From: Dyadobacter sp. 50-39
Lineage (GTDB): Bacteria; Bacteroidota; Bacteroidia; Cytophagales; Spirosomataceae
Assembly (NCBI GenBank): GCA_001898145.1
Contig: MKSR01000001.1
Coordinates: 62,001 to 126,000 of the forward strand
Direction of reading: 5' to 3'
DNA: 64,000 nt
In this document: piece by piece, positions 43,682-51,447 of the stretch
How positions within the stretch are numbered: position 1 is the stretch's first letter
Layout: each line of letters begins with the position of its first letter
Translations under genes and position numbers: made by a program
Notes under the pieces: model-generated
Seen by the model: the letters and a program-made list of their open reading frames with translations, nothing else
Database searches by the model: none
Told to the model about the DNA's origin: nothing

Positions 43682-43715
43682 AAAAAACTCGCCTGAGCGC
43701 TCAGGCGAGTTTTTT
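43682..43715. terminator. 34-bp perfect-palindrome terminator
   Basis: Arms 43682-43698 and 43699-43715 are exact reverse complements (AAAAAACTCGCCTGAGC and its complement) with no unpaired loop base. Poly-A left, poly-T right, so it works on both strands, between the convergent small gene and the RadC-like gene. Confidence 0.9.
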
Positions 43716-43730
43716 CATTTTGTCTCGCTT

Positions 43731-44201
43731 TCAAATCTGGCCCTGCTCGGCAAAGGAGTAGAACGACTCGCTAGTAAGAATCAAGTGGTCTAAAAGATCG
43801 ATTTCCATCAGCTGTGCAACCTGCTTAATTCGCTGGGTCAGCTGACGGTCCTGCGGGGAAGGCGAGAGCGTACCGGACGGGTGGTTGTGAGCCAGTATCA
43901 TACCGGTCGCTCCTGCCTTCAAAGCAGCGGCGAAAATCAGGCGGATATCGGCAGTCGTCGAAGTAATTCCTCCACGGCATACATTGTAGATTCCAAGCAC
44001 GCGGTTACCGCGGTTTAATAGAAGGACTTTGAACTCTTCGATAAATCCCAGCTTACCCTTATTCCAGCTGCCTACCAAGATGTGATAAGAAGATTCAGGA
44101 GAGCTTACCTTTGGGCGCTCTGAGATCTTATAAGAAGGCGTGTAGATCAAATCAATTTCTGCAACCTTGAAGCAATCCGTGAAATTCTGAGTGGTTTCCA
44201 T
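43731..44201 (-). CDS. RadC-like JAB-domain protein
   Basis: 156 residues from the ATG at 44201. JAMM metalloprotease-type motif: E56, H105-N-H107-P-S-G, and S114/D118 in the P-S-P-Q-D stretch (AHNHPSGTLSPSPQD). It lacks the N-terminal helix-hairpin-helix of chromosomal RadC and is the short form common on plasmids and integrative elements, where its role is unknown despite the old 'DNA repair' label. It follows the island's hairpin-rich intergenic region on the minus strand. Confidence 0.9.
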   Translation of the reverse strand: METTQNFTDCFKVAEIDLIYTPSYKISERPKVSSPESSYHILVGSWNKGKLGFIEEFKVLLLNRGNRVLGIYNVCRGGITSTTADIRLIFAAALKAGATGMILAHNHPSGTLSPSPQDRQLTQRIKQVAQLMEIDLLDHLILTSESFYSFAEQGQI

Positions 44202-44524
44202 AATCTTAACGGTTAAGTGAATTATGGTGCACCCATCGCCACAGGCGCGATAAGAAGGGCAAAGCAACGGAATAAATGAAGGGCCGCGCACTGGCAGGGC
44301 CTATTCCATGCACCGCAGGAATGGCCCCGGGTTTATGCCGGAATTTTGCCCGGCTTTCCATCGCGGCCGGGGCGAACTTGGCATCATGAGTAGCGATCCG
44401 CTTACCCCCCCTTTTTCGGATTCTGTCCTGGCAAAAATCGTGAGAACCCCAGCACAAATATGCCCATGAGCGGGCGGCTAAAAATGTCAGAAAATATGAA
44501 GCTGCCCGCTCACACCGCTGTTAT

Positions 44525-44555
44525 GGCCGCCCCGAATGGGGCGGCCGCGATTTTT
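44525..44555 (+). terminator. intrinsic-terminator-like hairpin
   Basis: GGCCGCCCC (44525-44533), loop GAAT, GGGGCGGCC (44538-44546), then TTTTT at 44551-44555 on the plus strand. Confidence 0.5.
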
Positions 44556-44574
44556 CGGCGGCTACCATCAATGT

Positions 44575-44603
44575 CCAGGGAGGGAATCCCCTCCCTGGTT
44601 TTT
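44575..44603 (+). terminator. intrinsic terminator
   Basis: CCAGGGAGGG (44575-44584), loop AATC, CCCTCCCTGG (44589-44598), followed directly by TTTTT (44599-44603). Oriented for a plus-strand transcript, although the flanking genes are on the minus strand. Confidence 0.65.
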
Positions 44604-44610
44604 ACCAATC

Positions 44611-45678
44611 CTAATTTGCGCAAAAAATATCCGGGCCATAGTCTGCAAAACCCTGGCAGAGGTTAAATGCAGCCTGTCCCCGCTGGGCGGCATTACCGCC
44701 AAAAAGAATGGAGCTTACTTTATCCTGGGCAGTTTTGTAGTTTCTAACATTCTGAAAATATCCAGTGACGGCGTTGTAGGCGCCAAAGACTGTTCCTTCG
44801 GTGGTCACAAGACACTGCTCCGGGCTTGAAAGCGCATATTCAAACACACGGTCAACGGTATTGTTAAACTGAGTCGAAAGCGAATCAAGATCGCCATCCT
44901 TGATTTTGCCCAGCGTCTCCCTGCCCGGCGCCATAGCCATCTGGATCAGACGTTTCAACTGGCTGTCGGTGATTCGGACCTTTGCCCATTTGTTAAAGAC
45001 GGCTTCGGTCGCAACCGAGGTCTTGGCGGCTAGCCCCATCAACTGATGCGCCTGGGCGAGGCGGTCTGTGGCGCTGGCCGTATGGCGTATTTTGACCGCT
45101 GAGCTTAGCCCCTGGATTGCCGCATTGAGGGTGTTCTGACAAACCACACGGACAGGTGTAAACGCGACTGTGATGCTACCTGACCCGTCGTGCGAATTAG
45201 TCAGAAACAGGTACTGCTCGATCAAATCATTTTTGCCCACGATGATATGATCGTCAATTTTGGCAGTGATAAAAATCCGCTCTCCTGCCCCGAGCGCCCC
45301 GGCGGTTTCGTAGCGGATGCCTTTCCCGTCTGCGATGCTGTCAAAGAAAGTGAATGCGTCAATGTTTTGTATGACCTGGTAGCCACTGCCAACCACGCCC
45401 AGGGGCTTTCCCGAGTCAGCGCGGCAGGTGGCGTAGTATCCCCTGATTTGGGTGAGCTCGTCTGGAAAGATGGTGATATTCCCGGGCAGCTCGTGATGGA
45501 TCTGACTGGTGAAGAGTGGGGTTTTGACTACCTGATAATCAAGACCAGCGTGCCGGATCGCTTCGCTGCTTGACAAGCAGCCGTCCACAATCTGTCCTAA
45601 GCCGTGCCACGCTTTTTCTTTGACTGAGAAAAAAGCGTGCTTACCTGTGTTTTCATTGAAGTGAATGTTGTGGGACAT
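44611..45678 (-). CDS. DUF932 phage/plasmid-like protein
   Basis: 355 residues. The start MSHNIHFNENTGKHAFFSVKEKAWHGLGQIVDGCLSSSEAI (in part) and the central HDGSGSITVAFTPVRVVCQNTLNAAI are diagnostic of the DUF932 / 'phage/plasmid-like protein' family. These proteins occur on plasmids, phages and integrative elements; the biochemical role is not established. No catalytic motif is evident. Supports the mobile origin of the region together with the RadC-like and mob genes. Cytosolic, no signal peptide. Confidence 0.9.
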   Translation of the reverse strand: MSHNIHFNENTGKHAFFSVKEKAWHGLGQIVDGCLSSSEAIRHAGLDYQVVKTPLFTSQIHHELPGNITIFPDELTQIRGYYATCRADSGKPLGVVGSGYQVIQNIDAFTFFDSIADGKGIRYETAGALGAGERIFITAKIDDHIIVGKNDLIEQYLFLTNSHDGSGSITVAFTPVRVVCQNTLNAAIQGLSSAVKIRHTASATDRLAQAHQLMGLAAKTSVATEAVFNKWAKVRITDSQLKRLIQMAMAPGRETLGKIKDGDLDSLSTQFNNTVDRVFEYALSSPEQCLVTTEGTVFGAYNAVTGYFQNVRNYKTAQDKVSSILFGGNAAQRGQAAFNLCQGFADYGPDIFCAN

Positions 45679-46080
45679 GAGCTTTAAGATTTTGGATGAA
45701 AACTAAAACCGATCTTTTGCCCTTGCCTTCCGTGATCTGACTGCTGAAAAACAACAACTGTTTTGACCCAAAGAAAAACAAGAAAAAAAGAAAGCTCAGC
45801 CTCAATTCCGGCACACCTCGGCCAAAAGGAAGCGGAATAAGAAAGCACGCGCAGCAGTGCGGTTATGCCGAACACTTTTGGCGGGCTTTGCCCGCAGCTG
45901 TCCCTGCCGGGATTAGCTTAGCTGCACTTTTTGGCTTGTTTCGGGTCAAAACCTTCAAACGGCTTCATACCTGTTTACCGCGGTCTCGGCACCTCTTCCG
46001 GAGGCTTTGTCCCAGCATTTTTGTATGACCGCCTCCAAGTCCGTCATTGAAATATTGTAACCTTTCATTGACAAAACACC
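45679..46080. other. upstream region of the lanthipeptide dehydratase gene
   Basis: 402 bp between the divergent DUF932 and dehydratase genes. A small hairpin GCGGGC-TTT-GCCCGC lies at 45881-45895. No second precursor peptide could be found here: the short frames are 10-20 codons without a leader pattern. A promoter for the dehydratase is expected in the last ~80 bp but no clear TAnnTTTG element was seen. Confidence 0.5.
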
Positions 46081-49000
46081 ATGGACAAATTACGATCTCA
46101 CCAGATGCTGATGATCAGACGGCCACTGCTGGCTGAAAACCTGCTCACCTCAGTCAACCGGGCGCTAAGGGCCGACCCAAGCTCACTTGAAAAACAGATC
46201 ATTCGCGTGATGAACATCCCACTTTTCCAGGAGGCGCTCTACCTTGCCTCACCGGACTTGTGCCGGCATGGCATCGACCTGTCTGAAGGCATACCGGTCA
46301 CGGGTAAGTACCAGGTTTTAATCTCGATCTACAAGTATCTGATCCGCGCCTGCACCCGCAGCACGCCCTTCGGGCTATTTGCAGGTTACTGCCAGGCAAG
46401 CCTGGCTGAGCTCACCCGGATAGAATTTGATGGGAGGCTTAAAAAGCACACTACCCTTTCCGGCCAGGTACTCACCCAGATAGGTAGCATCAGCCCGCAG
46501 GAAAGAACTGAGCCTTTATCACAGCCTTTGAGCATAAACAGTAGCCTTTATAAAAGTGCGGGCGGCTACCGGTACGCGATCAGAGACAGGTCCACGCCAG
46601 ATGCACCAGGGCTCGCCTTCCGTGAAATAGAGGATGACCCGGATCTAAGAACTGTGCTAGATTGCTGCAACCCTTCTGCGAGTTGGCAAACGATCCAGCA
46701 CGCCCTGACAGCATCAGGAGTCAGCCAGCAAGGGGCGCACGATCTGATCCAGGCCCTGATTAAAGAGCAGGTACTTATCTGCGGCAAAGAGCAGCCATTG
46801 AGCCTTCGGGCATTTCAGAGCCAGCTTTTTAGTCACGCAAGCGGCAGTTTCAGGCCAGTGTTTGAAAGCTATGACAGGTTAAGGCAAACAAAAGGGCATG
46901 GCGCCAAAAGGTTCGCATCCCTGGAAAAGGCCTTGCAGGATACGGGGATCACTGCCAGAACACCCCTGCAAATCGATTTGCAGCTAACAACCCGCCACTG
47001 CTCGTTGCGCTCCACAGAAATTAACCGCATTATCAAAGAAGTCGGCAAACTACTGGTCACCCGCCCGCCACACGATGAGCAGTTATCAGACTTTATCAAA
47101 AAGTTTACTGCCCGTTTTGAAACCCGGCAGGTCCCGCTGACGCAGGCGCTCGATCCTGACACGGGTGTGGGATTTGGCCAGACTTTCAGTCTGAGCCCAG
47201 AGTCGGAAATTGCGCGCGGGTTGACTGCAAAGGCTCAGGGCCCGCAGTCGCCCATTTCCCCCGCCCCTGCCTGGATACAGGATGCTTACGCTCACGGCCA
47301 ACTGCACCCAGGAAAAACCTACATGCTTTCTGAGGCTGACCTGAACGTGGCCCGTACCAGTTCAGAGAGCACGCAGGCGGAGGGCTTCTCGATCCTGGGA
47401 AGCATCGTTACAAATAGCGCGGCAGGATTTGATAGCGGCAATTACCTGTTTGAACTAAAGGGCATCGCTGGGCCCGGCAGCGCGCAGCTGATGGCCCGCT
47501 TCGCTGACGCTGACGATGATCTTTGCCGCACTCTTAGAAAGATGGTCGTCAGCGAGCAGGCTGAGCACCCTTCGGTGATCTTTGCCGAAATTACCTACGC
47601 TCCTGATGGCGGTCAGGGAAACGTTACAAGGCGGCCGCCTTTAAACGATTATCAGCTTTGCTATCTGACCAGCGGAGAAAGTACCTGCATCCCGCTCGAC
47701 GACATCGTAGTCACAGTCAAGGACTCTAAGGTCCTGCTCTATTCCCAAAAACACAAGGCGCGAATTCTTCCCCGTTTGAACAGTGCCCACAACTTCACCC
47801 AGGGACCGGCACTATACCGCTTTCTGTGCGCGGTTGCTTGCCAACAGGCTCCGCAAATGTTCTGGGACGGCGGCTCGACGGGCCACTACCCTTTCTTTCC
47901 CAGAGTCCAGTTTGGCAGGGTAATTATCTCCAAGGCCCGGTGGAATATCAGCAGCTCGTGGCTACCAGAACCACCGAAGGCGGATCAAGCTGATCTTAAC
48001 TGGTGGAAAAAAGCGCGAAAGCTCCTGGGCATCCCCAGATTTGTCAGTGTGGGCGAAAACGACGCGCAGCTTCTGATTGACGGGGACTGCCCGGTCGCTG
48101 TCGCAATCCTGGCTGACGCGTTAAAGAAAAAGAAACTTCTGAGTATTAACGAGGTGCCGGGCTCACCTGGCCGCGGACTACTAAGTACTAAGAACAAGGC
48201 TTACCGAAACGAGGTTGTGATTCCGGTCCTGTCTGGTTCGCAGTTTCCGCAAGCGCACGACCACCCGCGGAGCACGAACCAAACCAAAAGATTTATGGGC
48301 CCCGAGGACGGCTGGCTTTTCTTCAAAGCCTACGGCAGTGAAAATTTCCTGCACCAGCTTTTGACCGCGAAACTGATGCCCTTTGTAATCAAACTACAAA
48401 AGCAAGGGCTTCTACAAAAATGGTTTTTCCTCCGCTACAAGGATCCCGATACGCATATCCGCCTGAGGCTTTATAGCCCTTGCATGCAAGCGTTCGAACC
48501 AAAAATAACTAAAAGGCTGAACGTGTTGCTGGAAGCGGAGCTTGCCAGTGGGGCGGTTCACCGGCTTCAATCACAGCTTTACGAAAGGGAGACCGCCCGT
48601 TACCAGTTGATGGACTATGCGCAGGTAGAAACCCTGTTTTTCATCGATAGCCAGGCCGTGGCGGGTCTTCTGCGTATCCAGCCGATGGGACTTGCGCCCG
48701 AGCTCCGCTGGTTGACAGCGATGCTCGCGGCCGACCAACTGCTGGACGCGTTTGGGCACAGTCTTGATAGTAAATTCAGATTTGTTAGTCTGGTCTGCCA
48801 GGATACAGGCGCATTAAGGGTTGATCATCTCTATCGGCAGTACAAGTCAGTTCTTGTAAAACTGATGCTGCACCCCGAGCAGCATCTGCCGCTGGCAGAC
48901 ACTTTGGGGACGCTGTTAAGTCGCAAGGCTTCGATCAAAAGCCAACTAAATCTGCTTCAAGTCATTGACCCAAAGGCATGCATCCCGTTTATTGCTGATT

Positions 49001-49146
49001 TAATACATCTGTTTTGCAACCGCTACTTCTGTTCATATCAGAAGACTCATGAATCCATCATTTATCATTTTTTAAAGAAGTACTACGATTTTCAACTGAA
49101 TGTAGAAAAAGTTGTATCCATAGATTTTGCAAGTAACCAAATGTAA
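46081..49146 (+). CDS. class I lanthipeptide dehydratase (LanB)
   Basis: 1,021 residues, the size of a full-length LanB. The N-terminal glutamyl-transfer domain spans roughly 40-680, with the conserved R93-S-T-P-F-G-L-F-A-G motif; the C-terminal elimination (SpaB_C / thiopeptide-type) domain begins near 745 (WLFFKAYGSENFLHQLL, then WFFLRYKDPDTHIRLRLY) and runs to about 1,005. LanB uses glutamyl-tRNA to glutamylate Ser/Thr of the precursor and then eliminates glutamate to give dehydroamino acids. It heads the locus 46.1-51.4 kb with a LytTR regulator, a LytS-type kinase and a precursor peptide. No LanC was found near it. Confidence 0.93.
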   Translation: MDKLRSHQMLMIRRPLLAENLLTSVNRALRADPSSLEKQIIRVMNIPLFQEALYLASPDLCRHGIDLSEGIPVTGKYQVLISIYKYLIRACTRSTPFGLFAGYCQASLAELTRIEFDGRLKKHTTLSGQVLTQIGSISPQERTEPLSQPLSINSSLYKSAGGYRYAIRDRSTPDAPGLAFREIEDDPDLRTVLDCCNPSASWQTIQHALTASGVSQQGAHDLIQALIKEQVLICGKEQPLSLRAFQSQLFSHASGSFRPVFESYDRLRQTKGHGAKRFASLEKALQDTGITARTPLQIDLQLTTRHCSLRSTEINRIIKEVGKLLVTRPPHDEQLSDFIKKFTARFETRQVPLTQALDPDTGVGFGQTFSLSPESEIARGLTAKAQGPQSPISPAPAWIQDAYAHGQLHPGKTYMLSEADLNVARTSSESTQAEGFSILGSIVTNSAAGFDSGNYLFELKGIAGPGSAQLMARFADADDDLCRTLRKMVVSEQAEHPSVIFAEITYAPDGGQGNVTRRPPLNDYQLCYLTSGESTCIPLDDIVVTVKDSKVLLYSQKHKARILPRLNSAHNFTQGPALYRFLCAVACQQAPQMFWDGGSTGHYPFFPRVQFGRVIISKARWNISSSWLPEPPKADQADLNWWKKARKLLGIPRFVSVGENDAQLLIDGDCPVAVAILADALKKKKLLSINEVPGSPGRGLLSTKNKAYRNEVVIPVLSGSQFPQAHDHPRSTNQTKRFMGPEDGWLFFKAYGSENFLHQLLTAKLMPFVIKLQKQGLLQKWFFLRYKDPDTHIRLRLYSPCMQAFEPKITKRLNVLLEAELASGAVHRLQSQLYERETARYQLMDYAQVETLFFIDSQAVAGLLRIQPMGLAPELRWLTAMLAADQLLDAFGHSLDSKFRFVSLVCQDTGALRVDHLYRQYKSVLVKLMLHPEQHLPLADTLGTLLSRKASIKSQLNLLQVIDPKACIPFIADLIHLFCNRYFCSYQKTHESIIYHFLKKYYDFQLNVEKVVSIDFASNQM

Positions 49147-49200
49147 ACTAATTTAAACATCATACTGACACCTATAGGGGCAATCTGCCGCATCAAAGCC

Positions 49201-49995
49201 ATGAAAACGAGTCACGACCCGGCCAGCTCACTGAGCTGCGTTATTATTGACGATGAGCCAGCGAATCACAAGATCCTGAAAAGTCACATCGGCCAAATTC
49301 CCTGGCTGATGCTTTCGGGCAGCTGCTTCGATGCGGTTCAAGGAATGGAGATTATCGAGAACAAAAATCCGGATATCGTCTTTCTGGATATTAACATGCC
49401 CGAAATTAACGGCCTTGAATTGCTGGATATGCGCCCTGCATTAGGTTCATCGGTAATCATCACCAGCGCCTTTGAGAAATTCGCCATCCAGGGCTACGAT
49501 TATGATGTGATCTCATTTCTTCCCAAACCAGTCACCTATACAGGTTTTGTCAAGGCTGTTACCAAGGCCACAAAACGCAAAGGGCGTCTTCTAACGCCAG
49601 CGCCAGTTGCGCCTGGAAAGCAAACCGCTTCCGGACTCCAAATCAGCGAAGACGCTTTGGGCAGTCTGCCAGCGTTTGACCAACAGCGGTTATGGATCAA
49701 AAGCGAAAAAAAACTGCAATGCATATTTTATAAAAATATCTCCTTTATCACTGGCGAGCAAAATTACGTTAGAATCTACCTCAATGACCGCTCCGTGCTC
49801 CGGACCCGCGCCACACTCAGTGAACTTGCCCCTAACCTTCCACCCCATTTCATCCGTACTCACCGCTCGTACATCGTCAACCGTTATCAGATCAGCAGCA
49901 TTGAAGGCAACACCATTGAACTTTATAATCAACTCAGGGTAACGATCACAAAAGATGAACGAAACGAAATCATTCAGCGCCTGGCCTTCGGCTAA
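49201..49995 (+). CDS. LytTR-family response regulator
   Basis: 264 residues. Receiver domain 12-125 with acidic pair D17-D18 (VIIDDEP), phospho-acceptor D63 (VFLDINMPEINGLELL), S/T switch in ITSAFEKFA and Lys in FLPKPV. LytTR DNA-binding domain about 160-262 (KKLQCIFYKNISFITGEQNYVRIYL; HFIRTHRSYIVNRYQI). Its end overlaps the kinase gene start by 41 bp, so the two are coupled. Its place between the dehydratase and the precursor gene suggests control of lanthipeptide production (inference). Confidence 0.92.
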   Translation: MKTSHDPASSLSCVIIDDEPANHKILKSHIGQIPWLMLSGSCFDAVQGMEIIENKNPDIVFLDINMPEINGLELLDMRPALGSSVIITSAFEKFAIQGYDYDVISFLPKPVTYTGFVKAVTKATKRKGRLLTPAPVAPGKQTASGLQISEDALGSLPAFDQQRLWIKSEKKLQCIFYKNISFITGEQNYVRIYLNDRSVLRTRATLSELAPNLPPHFIRTHRSYIVNRYQISSIEGNTIELYNQLRVTITKDERNEIIQRLAFG

Positions 49996-51151
49996 CAGAC
50001 CCGATTATTCACAGCTCCTAACGCTGCTCAATTTGGAAGGGCGCAGGCGCATCCGCCTGCACGCCCTGTTCTGGGCCCTTTTTGTCCTCTACCACCTTGC
50101 CTACTTTATCCCCGCCTCGGCCGGAGAGCTCCCTGAAAAGAAGCTTTTCTGTTCCTACCTGATCTACTACCTCCGGTTCATCCCTGTTTTTTATGCCGGG
50201 ATTTGGCTATTTAAAAGATTTCACGGCAGGCTCAGCGTTCAGTGGCTGTTAATAGCGACATTGGCCGGTCTGACCCTTGCAATGCATGCGTCAAGCCTTT
50301 TGGTATACGGGCTTTTGGACAAAGTTTACGGTCTGACCTCGCTCGGAGGAGCCATCGGCAGTCTGGGCACTGCTTACCTGAAAGCGCCAGCGGCTCGCGG
50401 CTGGCGTGACTGGCTGGTGTTCATCTACGATTTGCAGGAGCTACAACTGCTGCTGTTTCCGGTGGGCTTGAAAATGCTGCAATATGGGCTCGCAGAAGGC
50501 CAGACCAAAGCGGCTATGCAGCGGCAGAAGATAGAAACCGAGCTGCGGCTACTGAAAGCGCAGCTGGAGCCTCATTTTATTTACAACGTGCTCTTGTCAG
50601 CCTACGCCTCGGTGCTGCCAGTCTCAGGCAAGGCAGCAGGATACCTTAACCGCCTGGCAGGCCTTCTCCGGTACACGCTTTATGAGACATCCACCGGTTT
50701 TGTACCTATAAAAAAGGAGCTGGCAAGCCTTAGAAGCTACCTGAAACTGGAATCAGTCCGTTACGGCAAAAGGCTTAAAATAACATGGCAGCAGTCAGAA
50801 TATCTGTCAACGGCGGGCTACATCCCAACCCTGGTGCTGATCTCACTGGCAGAAAATGCGGTCAAGCATTCCGCCGACGCGCATGCAGGCATCAGCCAGA
50901 TCCACATCGAGCTAACTGTGATTGACTCGATGCTGCATTTTACCATCACCAATAACAAGCCGTCGCGCCCGGTAAAAAAGCCCTTGCAGGGCCTGGGCCT
51001 GCCAACCATCGAGCGGCGACTGGCCATGCTCTTCCAGGATCGATACCCTTACCAGTTCGAAATCAGGCAGGACGCTGTCAGTTACGCGGCTGTGCTCTGT
51101 ATTCCAATTCTTGCATCCCTAGATCTCACGGTTTCATCCGCAGAACCTTAA
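49955..51151 (+). CDS. LytS/YehU-type sensor histidine kinase
   Basis: 398 residues. Four or so hydrophobic helices (about 36-54, 66-86, 96-121, 158-178) form the sensor part. The phosphoacceptor region is LRLLKAQLEPHFIYNVLLSAYA with His207 in the His_kinase (PF06580) pattern, here E-P-H-F-I-Y-N in place of N-P-H-F-L-F-N. A degenerate HATPase domain follows with VLISLAENAVKHS (N box) and GLGLPTIERRLAMLF (G box). Coupled to the LytTR regulator upstream; the precursor peptide gene starts 74 bp after its stop. Confidence 0.9.
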   Translation: MNETKSFSAWPSANRPDYSQLLTLLNLEGRRRIRLHALFWALFVLYHLAYFIPASAGELPEKKLFCSYLIYYLRFIPVFYAGIWLFKRFHGRLSVQWLLIATLAGLTLAMHASSLLVYGLLDKVYGLTSLGGAIGSLGTAYLKAPAARGWRDWLVFIYDLQELQLLLFPVGLKMLQYGLAEGQTKAAMQRQKIETELRLLKAQLEPHFIYNVLLSAYASVLPVSGKAAGYLNRLAGLLRYTLYETSTGFVPIKKELASLRSYLKLESVRYGKRLKITWQQSEYLSTAGYIPTLVLISLAENAVKHSADAHAGISQIHIELTVIDSMLHFTITNNKPSRPVKKPLQGLGLPTIERRLAMLFQDRYPYQFEIRQDAVSYAAVLCIPILASLDLTVSSAEP

Positions 51152-51224
51152 CGCTTCGTACCTGAAAATAGGCCAGCTAAGCCCCGTGCGCTTCCTTTGC
51201 TTCTGTCAACAAAAAGTCAGAGCA

Positions 51225-51356
51225 ATGAAAAAAGCAAGAACACCCAAACTGATCATTCGCCAGCTAGTGGTAAGCCAAACAGGGCTTAAAGGGCCTGATG
51301 GCGATGATCCGATTACGACTAGTGGCACCATTTGCACACTTATCGGCAAACTGTAA
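51225..51356 (+). CDS. candidate class I lanthipeptide precursor peptide
   Basis: 43 residues: leader MKKARTPKLIIRQLVVSQTG, linker LKGPDGDDPI, and a C-terminal core TTSGTICTLIGKL. The MKK..KL.I start matches short Bacteroidota lanthipeptide leaders. The core has four Thr (31, 32, 35, 38), one Ser (33) and a single Cys37 in a SGTIC pattern, so it could form one (methyl)lanthionine with S33 or T32, the remaining Thr becoming dehydrobutyrine. It lies 74 bp after the kinase, on the same strand as the dehydratase, and ends 14 bp before a strong terminator. There is no GG cleavage motif. Short, so the call rests on context plus composition. Confidence 0.75.
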   Translation: MKKARTPKLIIRQLVVSQTGLKGPDGDDPITTSGTICTLIGKL

Positions 51357-51370
51357 AACCAGCGTCCACC

Positions 51371-51416
51371 TGCCCGGACCCGAAGAGATTGTCTTCGGTT
51401 TTCCGGGCATTTTTTT
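51371..51416 (+). terminator. strong intrinsic terminator after the precursor gene
   Basis: TGCCCGGA (51371-51378) pairs with TCCGGGCA (51402-51409), and CCGAAGA (51380-51386) with TCTTCGG (51392-51398) around loop GATTG; seven T's follow (51410-51416). It begins 14 bp after the precursor stop codon. Confidence 0.92.
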
Positions 51417-51447
51417 GCCCTTTTTAATCTGTTAAGCTCCCTTGGAT

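Larger units (their letters stand above)
44202..44610. other. intergenic region with two plus-strand terminator-like hairpins
   Basis: 409 bp between two minus-strand genes. It contains GC-rich hairpins at 44525 and 44575, each followed by T-runs on the plus strand, but no convincing plus-strand gene upstream. A short open frame at 44460-44666 runs through both hairpins and is not credible. A plus-strand small RNA is possible. Confidence 0.4.

Noticed and set aside
44460-44666. Possible 68-residue plus-strand protein
   Set aside because: The frame passes through two terminator hairpins and overlaps the 3' end of the DUF932 gene; no recognisable features.
45679-46080. A second lanthipeptide precursor upstream of the dehydratase
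   Set aside because: Only frames of 10-18 codons were found, without a leader pattern or Ser/Thr/Cys core.
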